DNA from: Mesostigma viride
Taxonomy: Eukaryota > Streptophyta > Mesostigmatophyceae > Mesostigmatales > Mesostigmataceae
Assembly (NCBI GenBank): GCA_009746045.1
Contig: RPFO01000412.1
Coordinates: 1-64,000, forward strand
Length of the DNA stretch: 64,000 bases
Direction: 5' to 3'
The notes under the pieces were generated by a model. The model did not search any database. It was not told the origin of the DNA and saw only the letters and a program-made list of their open reading frames with translations. Both the position numbers and the translations under genes were made by a program. Of the stretch, positions 14,604-25,800 are shown piece after piece (position 1 is the stretch's first letter; every line of letters starts with the position of its first letter).

Positions 14604-15239
14604 TGATTAAACTGATACTGGTTCTAAGTAATTTCACAACACCAAATATCGATAATGACAGTGTCGGTGATTGTGGTAGTAAGGTAGTAATAACCGTAGA
14701 TAAATGACGATGGGTAATAAAAAAGATAGTGGCAGTCATAGAGGTAGCGAACGTGCTAATATTCCAGTTTACTGCTAATATTCAAGTATCCAGAAACACT
14801 GGTACTGACACTAATCATTCACAACTTAGTGGTTAGATGTGGCTGACAGCATTAATATAAGTGTTAAGAGTACTAGCACTGGTTTAACGACAGTAGTACA
14901 ATTCAAACAATCATGCAATAATGGAAGAATCAGCGCTGGTGGCCAGTGGGTAATGGTAGTCATAAAGGCAGCGAAGGTGTTTACTGCAAACATTCTATTA
15001 GTACAACAAGTACAAGAATCAATAGCAGCAACAAACTAATGCAAGATTATTCACAACATATCACAGTGATGCTGATGAAGAAAGGGCAGTGACAATCATA
15101 GCGATAGCCAAAGTGATAGAGTCTATTTAACAATAATACTGCTGCCAATGGTAGTGACTGACAACACCGGTTTAGTGCTAACAGTAGAAGTAATGATACA
15201 ACAATAATCGATACTTACAATAATACTCCAGCCACCCAG

Positions 15240-15380
15240 TGGATATGACGATCTAGTGACTGTGATGAACCGTGATCGTGATGAACCATGATGGTAACCG
15301 TGACTGTGATGCACCCTGACCGGGTGATGAACCGTGACCGAGATGAACAGTGATAAACCGTGACCGTGATGAACCATGAC
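15240..15380. repeat. Degenerate short tandem repeat (GTGATGAACCGTGACC type)
   Basis: About nine imperfect copies of a 12-18-bp motif built on GTGATGAACC(G/A)TGA. Open frames on the minus strand rich in H, S and V are by-products. Confidence 0.75.
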
Positions 15381-15410
15381 AGCCCGTGAACATGATTAAC
15401 GATGAAATTT

Positions 15411-15438
15411 CTGACCTGCGCTGGTTGTCTCCTTGATG
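15411..15438 (+). repeat. Truncated copy of the 17290-17613 element end
   Basis: Only about 28 bp (TCTGACCTGCGCTGGTTGTC and the next eight bases) remain. They lie between two 16-bp direct repeats that differ at one base: GATTAACGATGAAATT on the left and GATTAACCATGAAATT on the right. This looks like a target duplication round a severely truncated insertion. Confidence 0.55.
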
Positions 15439-15479
15439 ATTAACCATGAAATTGGAAATATGTCCACAGGATCGCGAAA

Positions 15480-17720
15480 AAAGTCAATCAAAAGACTTAT
15501 TAACATGGACATTGATGATATGTCAATAAGTAAAAGATCATGTGAATGTAAATAAATCGATTTATGAATCATCGAGATATTAATTCAAGCAATGCGACAG
15601 TAACAACATAATTATGAATCATCGAGATATTAATTCAAACAGTGCAACAGGAACAATGTAATTTATAACAATTTCATCAGAAATATGTTCGAAACATCAA
15701 TAAAAAGACTTCTAGGCTGTTTATAGTTATTGGAATGGACGGTGATCATATGTTAATCAATCAAAGATTGTGTGAATTAAAACAATGGATTTATGATAAT
15801 CATAATTCCTTTGAATCATATTTACTCTAACCATGAGACAATAACAAGAATATTTATGATAATTTCGTTGAATATATGTTCATACGGGCAAAAAAAAACT
15901 ATAAAAAGATAGGATTATAAATGCACATCGATGATATGTTAATTAAAAAATTGTGCATATCAAGAAGTGGATTTATGACTGATCATAATACCTTTGAATC
16001 TTTTTAGTTCAAAATATGCGACAATAACATTAGTATTTACAATTTTTCATCAGAAATATGTTCATAGGAGCCAAAAGATCAATAAAAATTTTTCAATGAA
16101 AAGAGTCATAGTTATTAAAATGGACTTCAATAATATGTCACTACATCTTTGAACCATAGTAGCTCTAACCAGGAGACGCTAGCAACAATTTTTACAATAA
16201 TTTCATTGGAAATATGTTCATAGAAACCCCCCAAAATATATGAAAAGACCTTTTGTTATTATTAGACTGGACTTCAACAATCAAAGATTGTGCAAATATG
16301 AATAAACAGATTTATGAATCATCATGACTCCTTTGAATCAAAGTTCGAACAACGAGACAGTAGCACTGCTATTGAATAATGTCATTGGAAATATGTTCAT
16401 AGAAACAAAAAACAACAACAACAAGACTTACCGTTATTAAAAGACTTCTATGAAATGTTAATCAATAAAAGATTGCATCACTATTAGTTAATTTATTTAT
16501 AAATTATCGTGATTCCTTTTAATCATAATAGCTGTAACCATGGGACGATAACAAGAGTATATATATTAGAATAGACTTTGATAAGATAGTCCTTCCACGA
16601 CGTTGGAACACCACGCGCCCAGGAATAGTTGTCTCATATAATATGTTAGTCAATTAAAGATTGTGTGACTACTAAAAAAATTGATTTATGAATAATCAAG
16701 ATTCCTTCTAGTCATAACAGTTGTAACTGTGGGACGATAACAAGGGCATTTATAACAATGTCATCAGACATGTACCAAAAATCAATCTAAAGGCTAACAT
16801 AGCTGTAAGAAAGGGCTTCAATACTATGAAAATAAAAAAAAAACTTCTGTGAATATACAGGAATGGATTTATGAACCGTTGTAATTCCTTTGAATCATAA
16901 TGGTTGAAAACATGAGACGATAACAAGAACTTTTATAACAGTTTCATCCAACATAGGTACAAAAAATCAATAAAAAAGTCTGACATAGTTACTAGAATGG
17001 ACTTACCATAATATACCAATAAATAAAAGAGGTTGTGTGAACATAAAGAAATAGATGTGTGCACCACAATAATTCATTTGAATCATATTAGTTGTAATCA
17101 TGAAACAATACCAAGAGTATCTATATCAATGTCATCACAAAAACATTCATAAAAACCAAAGATTGTGTGAATATAATCAAGTATCGTGCGTTAAGACTTG
17201 CCCGTTAAGTACCACACTTTCAGTTATTAGAATGGACCTCGATAATACCTTAACCAATAAAGATCATGTAAATATAAATATACAGATTTTCAGTGGTTTT
17301 CCATTTGCGGGTATTTCCTCGTAAATGGTGGGAGAGCGATCGCAGCAATGGTGCTCACCACTAGACACTCCCGGCCAGTTGGGCTCGAAACACACGCCCT
17401 GATCAAGCATGCTGTTTCCGGCCACACCGTCTAGGTCATCTAGTCGCTCTACACGTAAGCCAGCCATAATTTCAATGCACAAGGATACACATTTCCATCA
17501 CCATTCATCTTCATCATCCTGAACGACTCGAACACGCGGACAAGATAACGGCAGGCTCGAGCTACCATGGTCCGGATTCTCCCGATTTCTGGCCTGCGCT
17601 GGTTGTCTCCTTGATACAGACTTATGAATCATCATAACTGCTTAGTCATAGTAATTGTAACCATACAACGATAACAAGAGTACTAAAATAAATTTCATGA
17701 GAAACATATTCATAGGATAC
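15480..17720. repeat. Old, diverged satellite of about 186 bp
   Basis: A degenerate unit repeats about eleven times. It combines a TTTATGAATCATCAT-like box, CCTTTGAATCATA, a GAGACGATAACAAGAGTATTTATAA-like stretch in several forms, AAATATGTTCATA and AATCAATAAAAGATTGTG. The (C)CTTTGAATCAT box lies near 15809, 15992, 16147, 16331, 16516, 16705, 16888 and 17076. These spacings are 183-189 bp with one of 155. No coding potential is seen. The array is interrupted at 17290-17613. Confidence 0.8.
17290..17613. mobile_element. 324-bp insertion in the 186-bp satellite, probable short non-LTR/SINE-type element
   Basis: Satellite sequence runs up to ATACAGATTT (17280-17289) and resumes after ATACAGACTT (17614-17623). 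This is a 10-bp target duplication with one mismatch. The insert is GC-richer than its surroundings. Its right end, ...CTGCGCTGGTTGTCTCCTTG, recurs alone at 15411-15438, 48545-48570 and, inverted, 60507-60572, as expected for a family truncated from one side. The minus strand has tRNA-promoter-like words (TAGAGCG and TTTCGAGCCC), so polarity is unresolved. Confidence 0.6.
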
Positions 17721-17799
17721 CAAAAAACAGTACAGAACCTACATCAAAGCTGACAAAAAAATCTTTGAAAGATAGTAGGAAAGTTCCAAACAACCTCAA

Positions 17800-18600
17800 A
17801 CGAAGTGAATAAATACTTTACCTTGTCAGCAGAATGCCATCTCCTCATCATTCGGCATGAAACTCGCAACGGCCCCGTCGACCTCCGCAGTCCAGTTCAA
17901 ACCAAGGGTGAGTTGTTTCGCAAACCAGATGCAGAGTCACAAGAAGACTCCCATTCTACTTGCCAAGCATTTAAATCATCGCCCACTGCCCATCCCCCCA
18001 CATGTGGATGCCAACACAAATCTCGCCCCAGAGCCCCATCCAGCCATCCATTCCGCCAACATGTTTCCATGCTGAATCTCGCCCCATATTGATTCCACTT
18101 TAACCGAATCGTCCCTACAGGCAACCAGTTCACACATTAAATGGCCAAGTTTTACAAAGCGAAGCAGGCAGGGCTGCACTTGAGGAGGATTTGCGGAAGT
18201 GCCCGAGCAGACCAGACCGGACATTTGCCTCCATCCACGATAGCAGCTTGGCCATGCATCGGCCCGAAAAAGAAGTCACACCCCAGCATCTCAGGAAAAT
18301 GTGCTGACTCCCGTCAACGCCGAGTGAGATGATCCTGTGACTTTCCCGACTGTCACAATATTCTGGAAATATCTCCCTGGCAACCGCCAGCTGGGACCCC
18401 ACAAATCCAGGGATAAGGAGAAGCGAATGCTATCATGAAATGATGCCACCAGTGCACTTTCCCACTTTTTCCATGAAAAAAGGCTACGATGGAGCCCTCT
18501 GAAACTGCCCAAACTTTTCAGTTTTTCCTTGTGCTCCATGCAACAGCCCAGCTGTGCAAGGATTGCAATTAAACTACATGTCATTCAAATATAACCTCTG
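17800..18600. other. GC-richer segment with unrecognised open frames
   Basis: Base composition is clearly higher in GC than on either side, and open frames of 60-98 codons overlap on both strands, mainly minus (about 18584 down to 17897). No motif is familiar, and no splice chain could be supported. It may be a decayed transposon or part of an unknown gene. Confidence 0.3.
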
Positions 18601-20616
18601 AAAGGGGGAGGGTTGCCAATTGTGTAATTGTGTTGGAATTTATATAAACAATTGTGTTGATTAGGGAGTTCAATGTTCATTAAGTGAGACAGTTTAAATT
18701 AACCTAGGTATTGGCAGTACCCGAAGGCAACGACGAACATACCCAAAGCCCAAGACGTTGCACTTGAGTATGCTATATCCCAACACAGACAAACATCGAG
18801 GCTGATCTGTGCCATGACCTCCAACAAAGCATGACATTGATAGTGTCCTATATTTCTTTAATTTAAAAAAAGGCTGTTAGCATACAGCAAATTTGAGTGC
18901 CTCTTGTCTAGGAGCAACAATCGGCATACACACATTTCATTCAATTTGACATTCTACATAACATCAACACATGACATGTTCAACTTGGTTTGTGTCACAC
19001 CTACTACAGCTCATTCATTAAGTGTCAGCATTTCTATTCGAAATTTGCACCCGGGAGTGCTATTATGGGTCGTGTGAATCATTTCCTACTAGACAATAGC
19101 ATGCGCAACATCTTTAAACTTGGGCAAGGTTGAAATATGTTGTTATTGCTGCGCACTCGCACTAGCATCACCTAGACGAAGTTGTGTAACATTACATGAT
19201 GTTTACTTGGCTAAAAAATACTTGAAAGCCTTACAGGCCATGCCATTATACTAACAGCCAAGAAGGATGTAACTAAACGAGGGAGGGAATGACAGGCGCC
19301 AGGAGGATTAATATGCCCACAATGTGAATAACGAAATTAATATTGAACCATAGTTGTTTGAAGGCAGCACCAGTGCTAGCCCAAGTAAAAAATGAACAGG
19401 ATGCAAATCAGGGGCTGTAAGCGGTTGACGGTGGCTAACACCATGTCACCATGCTTGATTTTCCAAGCATTTGTACACACACACCAAAACCAATCCCAAG
19501 CCCACAAACCCCGGGCATACTCAGATCCTGAGGACACTCCACGAAAAGGAGGTCGTACAACTATACAGTGGTCAATACTTGTGGTGGATCTTGAAAAGAC
19601 TTCTTATACAATACAACTAATCAAATCAGCCCAAGTCTACGCCGATCGACTAATCAAGGCTGACAACGTAGCAACTGGGCGCAAGGGACGAAGCGAAGGG
19701 GATGACGCCGCCTGAACAGATATGCTGATCTAGACACGCCGCCGATCCCTTCGAGGAGTCAACCAAGCACCGCAGCCCCCAAGCGTCTGCCAGCTCCTCC
19801 CGTTGAACGCAACATCCCGACTAGAGAACCCAAGGCATGGGGCGAGGCACGGAGAGACATGAGAAGACGCAGCGCCAACGAAACTACTCGCTAAGCACGG
19901 ACGAGACCTCCCCCGGAGACAGCCATCCACCAAAAAAAACGGCCGCAACCCGCTGCTGCTCAAGCAAAAGGCCCTCGCAATGCACAGTCCAAGATGCGCC
20001 TTCCACGTATACCCTGCCGAACGCAACGCCGGGCGCCGAGCTCGAGATCCTCGGTAGCTTCGCCATCATGTCCGAAACCAGCGGTCTCGCCGCCTTGATC
20101 CCTCGCCTTCCGTCACCTACTTCGTGGCCCTGTAAACATGGCGAGCAAGTGGTGATCACGCAAAAAAATTCAAGCTGCGGTTAGCTGAGGTAGCGACACC
20201 GGCCGGTTAAAACGCGCGCAATTGAGGGAAGAAATACGAACAAAGCGGCAAGGCAAAAGAGACTCACGATGCATACTTCGAGCAGCAAACGTCTACAACC
20301 CGTTAAGACTAACGACTAAATAAACGAATTCAGAAGGTAATTAGAATTGACAGCCATTGCCACAGGCCCGCGGGACGTATGTTTCGATGGTGCAGACCGT
20401 TGCGCACGTAATCGAGTCGCAAACCTTTCTTCTTGTCTTGTATGGTCCCAGTCCAAACGAAACGTCTGGAAACGTCTAGAGCCACACTAAATTTGGCACG
20501 CTGTCCTCAGTGCCCCGCGCGTACCTGTGGCAACGTGGCAACGTGTGCGATTGGGTTGAAGTTGCGGTTGACAGATGTCGCCAGCTGACAGCCAAAAGCT
20601 GACACGTTCGATCTTG
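18601..20616. other. No recognisable gene
   Basis: The AT-rich part (18600-19700) has no convincing open frame. The GC-rich part (19700-20190) has overlapping frames on both strands of about 90-115 codons (plus 19837-20184, minus 19884-20159) with no family signature. Confidence 0.5.
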
Positions 20617-20660
20617 AAGTCTTGAGTCTTGAGTCCTCGTCTTGAGTCTTGAGTCTTGAC
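20617..20660. repeat. CTTGAGT simple repeat
   Basis: Five to six copies of CTTGAGT with small interruptions, next to the 210-bp dispersed repeat. Confidence 0.8.
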
Positions 20661-20671
20661 AGGATTGCTCA

Positions 20672-20878
20672 TGCGTATTTCTTATTCCGGGGCCCAATGG
20701 CCGGCGCCGCGCCAGACTCGCCCGCCTTTGGGCTTTGGGCGTCTTGGAATTGGGCTTTGGGCGTCTTGGAAGTTGGCTTTGGGCGTTTGCGCTTTTGGAT
20801 TTCTACACTACACTGGTACTACGTAAAAAAGCACAGACTGGTGCAGCGTAACATCCATACAACGTAAAATTACCGCCG
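20672..20878 (+). repeat. 210-bp dispersed repeat, uninterrupted copy
   Basis: Reads ATTTCTTATTCCGGGGCCCA, then GGGCGTCTTGGAA-type internal repeats, then TACGTAAAAAAGCACAGACT. It is about 90% identical to the reverse complement of 31737-31951. It keeps the sequence that the copia element interrupted, so it is a paralogous empty site. Confidence 0.9.
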
Positions 20879-21074
20879 CACATGAGGCCGGCAGCAATAA
20901 ACTGGCAGCCAGCAAGAACCGGACAATGGCGTCGGTTGCTGGTATTTCACTTACACTTCACAGACTGCTTTGGAGTTTTGAGCATTTCCAGGCTAACCGA
21001 ACTCAACATATTACCACATACAGCCTAGGAGGCTCCGGCGTAGTTCTTAAGCAGGAGCGTCCCGGCCGTTTCCA

Positions 21075-21216
21075 ATGGCGCATGATGCATTCAAGCACCA
21101 TGTGGCTTTTATCTCGACATTATTGCTCATCGTGTCTACATCTTTCGGCGTGCGGGCTAGCACTGACACGAGTGCGCAAGGCGGTTCTGATCGTGGGACT
21201 TCAATCAAGATCTTAC
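21075..21216 (+). CDS. Possible first exon encoding a signal peptide (unrecognised secreted protein)
   Basis: An ATG at 21075 opens a frame of 59 codons (stop at 21252-21254). The first residues, MAHDAFKHHVAFISTLLLIV, run into STSFGVRA. This is a basic start, a hydrophobic core and an A-x-A-like cleavage region, the layout of a secretory signal peptide. A strong donor (TTAC then GTAAGC) follows at 21217, so the exon may end at 21216. If the acceptor TTCTACAG near 21347 is used, the frame continues into a stretch with several cysteines up to about 21478, followed by a GTGAGG donor. The gene is unrecognised and the splice chain is my inference. Other short frames overlap the region, so this is tentative. 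Confidence 0.25.
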
Positions 21217-21640
21217 GTAAGCTAATTTTTGTACACAAGCGAGGTTCCGAATGATCCAAGGGACCCGGCCCCTCATTATTCGGCCGCGGGTTCTTCTTAT
21301 GCATGATGCTGCTGTGGATTGTCCGTGCCGGTAGTCTCTGTTCTACAGTAATGACGCGAATCCGCGTTGTGCTTGATCATGTAGTCAGCCCTTCGTGTTC
21401 ATTACCTGTAAACGTGGCAACTTGCACAGCGATGGAGTGTAGGGTAGAGGATTGTAGACCCGCCCTGCGCACGCCTGTGAGGGTGCTCCGGTATGTAGTG
21501 TGCATCCTTTGTGTGTGTTATCATTAGTTGGCCTACTCACTACCAAGTGGGAGTGTAATTGTTCGTGGTGGGAGTCCTGCCTTGGATGCCGTCCGCCCCG
21601 GCAAGCCCGTCCTCCAGGCAGTCAGGGGAACCACCATTGG

Positions 21641-21709
21641 GGGGAGGTGGCTCAATTGATGGAGGTGGTAAGCCCCTGCACCGATTGGCTAGTCGGTCGA
21701 ATCCCACCA
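21641..21709 (+). repeat. tRNA-like segment (SINE head candidate)
   Basis: GGTGGCTCAATTGATGGAGG resembles a tRNA A box, and GGTCGAATCCCACC about 45 bases later resembles a B box. No full cloverleaf can be folded by eye and the acceptor stem does not pair well, so it is not a functional tRNA. A tRNA-derived SINE remnant is the simplest reading. Confidence 0.25.
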
Positions 21710-22599
21710 GATGATGTAACTCTCACTGCGTAATGATGGGGAGCTAATTGGTGGTGGCATAGTCATGGGATGCGTAGGTCTACTTCATGATTACCCGCTA
21801 TCTTACTTTGTTTTTATCGTGGTCCTCTCTACTGCTGCAAGGGGCTCCCTACCTGTTGGGGGGGGGGGGGGCAGGTTATCATTTGTTAGTTATATACGCC
21901 GTCTCTCAGTGGTGTTACGTCCGTTCGATATGGACTTGCCTACAGAGGGTGGTACTGACGTGTTGATCGGGAGTTCCGGTTGAGCCTGTGATACATTATT
22001 TTTCAATTTGCGTTTCAATTTGCGGTGGTTGATCAAGCATGACTATATGGTTGTCTCCTTGATATGCTGTATAGTTTTCGGAAGACACCGACGCACGGCT
22101 GACACGCATGGTTGACACTATACGTACCAACTTGATTATTTGGGTGGTTATGCCCTTTCATACGGCTTCACGTTGCATGGCTTTACATTTCCCTTCCTTA
22201 TTTAAGTGAATGACATGGGGAGACATGCTTTAGGACTTGGTGCACTTTGCCTGAGCAAGGTGTGACAATTAATTCACCGCTATAAATGTGAATGGACCTG
22301 TGAATGGACCAAGTTCGTCGAAACGGGGAAATAACGTTACTTGATACTAGATTTAGGGAGGTCCTGTGTTCGTAACTTGCTGGTAGCTACTGTGGTTTCT
22401 CATTTTCGGTGTTGTCCGTGGAATCTCATATTTGGGCAGCTAGCCCCATGCACGTTGAGCGCTTACTGACAACAATACAAGATTTAGACGCGTAGGGGGG
22501 CAAGAATCAATTGTGCGTCGGCACGGTAGCTTGCATCATTCACGATTTGTGCGTTTTAATCGAAGGGCATCTACTTAGTTCGGCAGAGCAACGGGGGTT

Positions 22600-22725
22600 G
22601 TTTAGTTAGTAGTTAGTTAGTACTTACTTAGTTAAAATAGTTAGTCAGTTAGTGAGCTAGTGAGCTAGTTAGAACTTGATAGGTAGGTCAGGTAGGTAGG
22701 TAATTAATTAATTAACTAATTAGAC
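22600..22725. repeat. TTAG / TAGG / TTAA simple repeat tract
   Basis: Runs of GTTAGTTAG, GAGCTAGT, GGTAGGTAGG and AATTAATTAA follow one another just before array 2. No coding potential. Confidence 0.85.
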
Positions 22726-22853
22726 TCGTGCTCCCGTTGGGGAGTCACGGAGCCCGAACTGCCTTTCATCCCTTTGTTTGCACAACAGGAAGGAAGGTCA
22801 TAGACCCCCTTTCTCCTTCATGCTAGAGGGGAAGGTAGTGCATATCTCCTTCA

Positions 22854-25800
22854 AGTACAAGGGGAAGGTAGTGCAGTGCATATGGCAACGACCAACAACA
22901 AGACCTCCCGAGCCCTTAGTCGCACATCACAGTTGTTTCACTGCAGGGACCGTACAAGAAGAAGGGGGTGCAGTGCACGTGACATCAAACAACATAAAGA
23001 CCTCCCGAGCCCTTAGTCGCACATCACAGTTGTTTCACGGCGGGGACCGTACAAGAAGAAGGGGGTGCAGTGCACGTGACAACGACCAACATAAAGACCT
23101 CCCGAGCCCTTAGTCACACATCACAGTTGTTTCTAGGCAGGGACCGTACAAGAAGAAGGTGGTGCAGTGCACGTGACAACGACCAACATAAAGACCTCAC
23201 GAGCCCTTAGTCGCACATCACAGTTCTTTCATGGCAGGGACCGTACAAGAAGAAGGTGGTGCAGCGCATGTGACAACGACCAACATAAAGACCTCACGAG
23301 CCCTTAGTCGCACATCGCAGTTGTTTCAAGGCAGGGACCGTACAAGAAGAAGGGGGTGCAGCACACGTGACAACGACCAACATAAAGACCTCACGAGCCC
23401 TTAGTCGCACTTCGCAGTTGTTTCTAGGCAGGGACCGTACAAGAGGAAGGTGGTGCAGTGCAAGTGACAACAACCAACATAAAGACCTCCCGAGCCCTTG
23501 GTCATACATCGCAGTTGTTTCACGGCAGGGACCGTACAAGAAGAAGGGGGTGCAGTGCATGTGCCCACGACCAACATAAAGACCTCCCGAGCCCTTGGTC
23601 GCACATCACAGTTGTTTCAAGGCAGGGACCGTACAAGAAGAAGGGGGTGCAGCACACGTGACAACGACCAACATAAAGACCTCCCGAGCCCTTGGTCGCA
23701 CATCACAGTTGTTTCAAGGCAGGGACCGTACAAGAAGAAGGTGGTGCAGTGCACATGACAACAACCAACATAAAGACCTCCCGAGCCCTTAGTCGCACAT
23801 CACAGTTGTTTCACGGCGGGGACCGTACAAAAAGAAGGGGGTGCAGTGCACGTGACAACGACCAACATAAAGACCTCCCGAGCCCTTAGTCGCACATCAC
23901 AGTTGTTTCACGGCAGGGACAGTACCAGAAGAAGGGGTGCAGTGCACGTGACAACAACCAACATAAAGACCTCACTAGCCCTTAGTCACACATCACAGTT
24001 GTTTCAAGGCAGGGACAGTACAAGGGGAAGGTAGTGCAGTGCATATGGCAACGACCAACAACAAGACCTCCCGAGCCCTTAGTCGCACATCACAGTTGTT
24101 TCACTGCAGGGACCGTACAAGAAGAAGGGGGTGCAGTGCACGTGACATCAAACAACATAAAGACCTCCCGAGCCCTTAGTCGCACATCACAGTTGTTTCA
24201 CGGCGGGGACCGTACAAGAAGAAGGGGGTGCAGCGCACGTGACAACAACCAACATAAAGACCTCCCGAGCCCTTAGTCACACATCACAGTTGTTTCTAGG
24301 CAGGGACCGTACAAGAAGAAGGTGGTGCAGTGCACGTGACAACGACCAACATAAAGACCTCACGAGCCCTTAGTCGCACATCACAGTTCTTTCATGGCAG
24401 GGACCGTACAAGAAGAAGGTGGTGCAGCGCATGTGACAACGACCAACATAAAGACCTCACGAGCCCTTAGTCGCACATCGCAGTTGTTTCAAGGCAGGGA
24501 CCGTACAAGAAGAAGGGGGTGCAGCACACGTGACAACGACCAACATAAAGACCTCACGAGCCCTTAGTCGCACTTCGCAGTTGTTTCTAGGCAGGGACCG
24601 TACAAGAGGAAGGTGGTGCAGTGCAAGTGACAACAACCAACATAAACACCTCACTAGCCCTTAGTCACACATCACAGTTGTTTCAAGGCAGGGACCAAAC
24701 AAGAAGAAGGGGGTGCAGTGCACGTGACAACGACCAACATAAAGACCTCCCGAGCCCTTGGTCGCACATCACAGTTGTTTCACGGCAGGGACCGTACAAG
24801 AAGAAGGGGGTGCAGCACACGTGACAACGACCAACATTAAGACCTCACGAGCCCTTAGTCGCACTTCGCAGTTGTTTCTAGGCAGGGACCGTACAAGAGG
24901 AAGGTGGTGCAGTGCAAGTGACAACAACCAACATAAAGACCTCCCGAGCCCTTGGTCACACATCGCAGTTGTTTCACGGCAGGGACCGTACAAGAAGAAG
25001 GGGGTGCAGTGCATGTGCCCACGACCAACATAAAGACCTCCCGAGCCCTTGGTCGCACATCACAGTTGTTTCAAGGCAGGGACCGTACAAGAAGAAGGTG
25101 GTGCAGCACACGTGACAACGACCAACATAAAGACCTCCCGAGCCCTTGGTCGCACATCAAAGTTGTTTCAAGGCAGGGACCGTACAAGAAGAAGGTGGTG
25201 CAGTGCACATGACAACAACCAACATAAAGACCTCCCGAGCCCTTAGTCGCACATCACAGTTGTTTCACGGCGGGGACCGTACAAAAAGAAGGGGGTGCAG
25301 TGCACGTGACAACGACCAACATAAAGACCTCCCGAGCCCTTAGTCGCACATCACAGTTGTTTCACGGCAGGGACCGTACAAGAAGAAGGGGGTGCAGCAC
25401 ACGTGACAACAACCAACATAAAGACATTGCGAGCCCTTAGTCGCACATCGCAGTTGTTTCAAGGCAGGGACCGTACAAGAAAGTGGTGCAGTGCACGTGA
25501 CAACGACCAACATAAAGACCTCCCGAGCCCTTAGTCGCACATCGCAGTTGTTTCTAGGCAGGGACAGTACAAGGAGAAGGTGGTGCAGTGCACGTGACAA
25601 CGACCAACATAAAGACCTCCCGAGCCCTTGGTCACACATCGCAGTTGTTTCACGGCAGGGACCGTACAAGAAGAAGGTGGTGCAGCGCACGTGACAACGA
25701 CCAACATAAAGACCTCACTAGCCCTTAGTCGCACATCACAGTTGTTTCACGGCGGGGACCGTACAAGAAGAAGGTGGTGCAGCACACGTGACAACGACCA

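Larger units (their letters stand above)
12870..15480. other. AT-rich stretch without a recognisable gene
   Basis: Stops are frequent in all frames. The longest open frames are about 120 codons, low in complexity and unlike any family I know. Apart from the inverted repeat at 14415-14603 and the short tandem repeat near 15240-15380, I see no RNA gene or regulatory element. Confidence 0.6.

Noticed and set aside
21641-21709. Functional tRNA gene
   Set aside because: A- and B-box-like words are present but the arms do not fold into a cloverleaf; kept only as a tRNA-like or SINE candidate.
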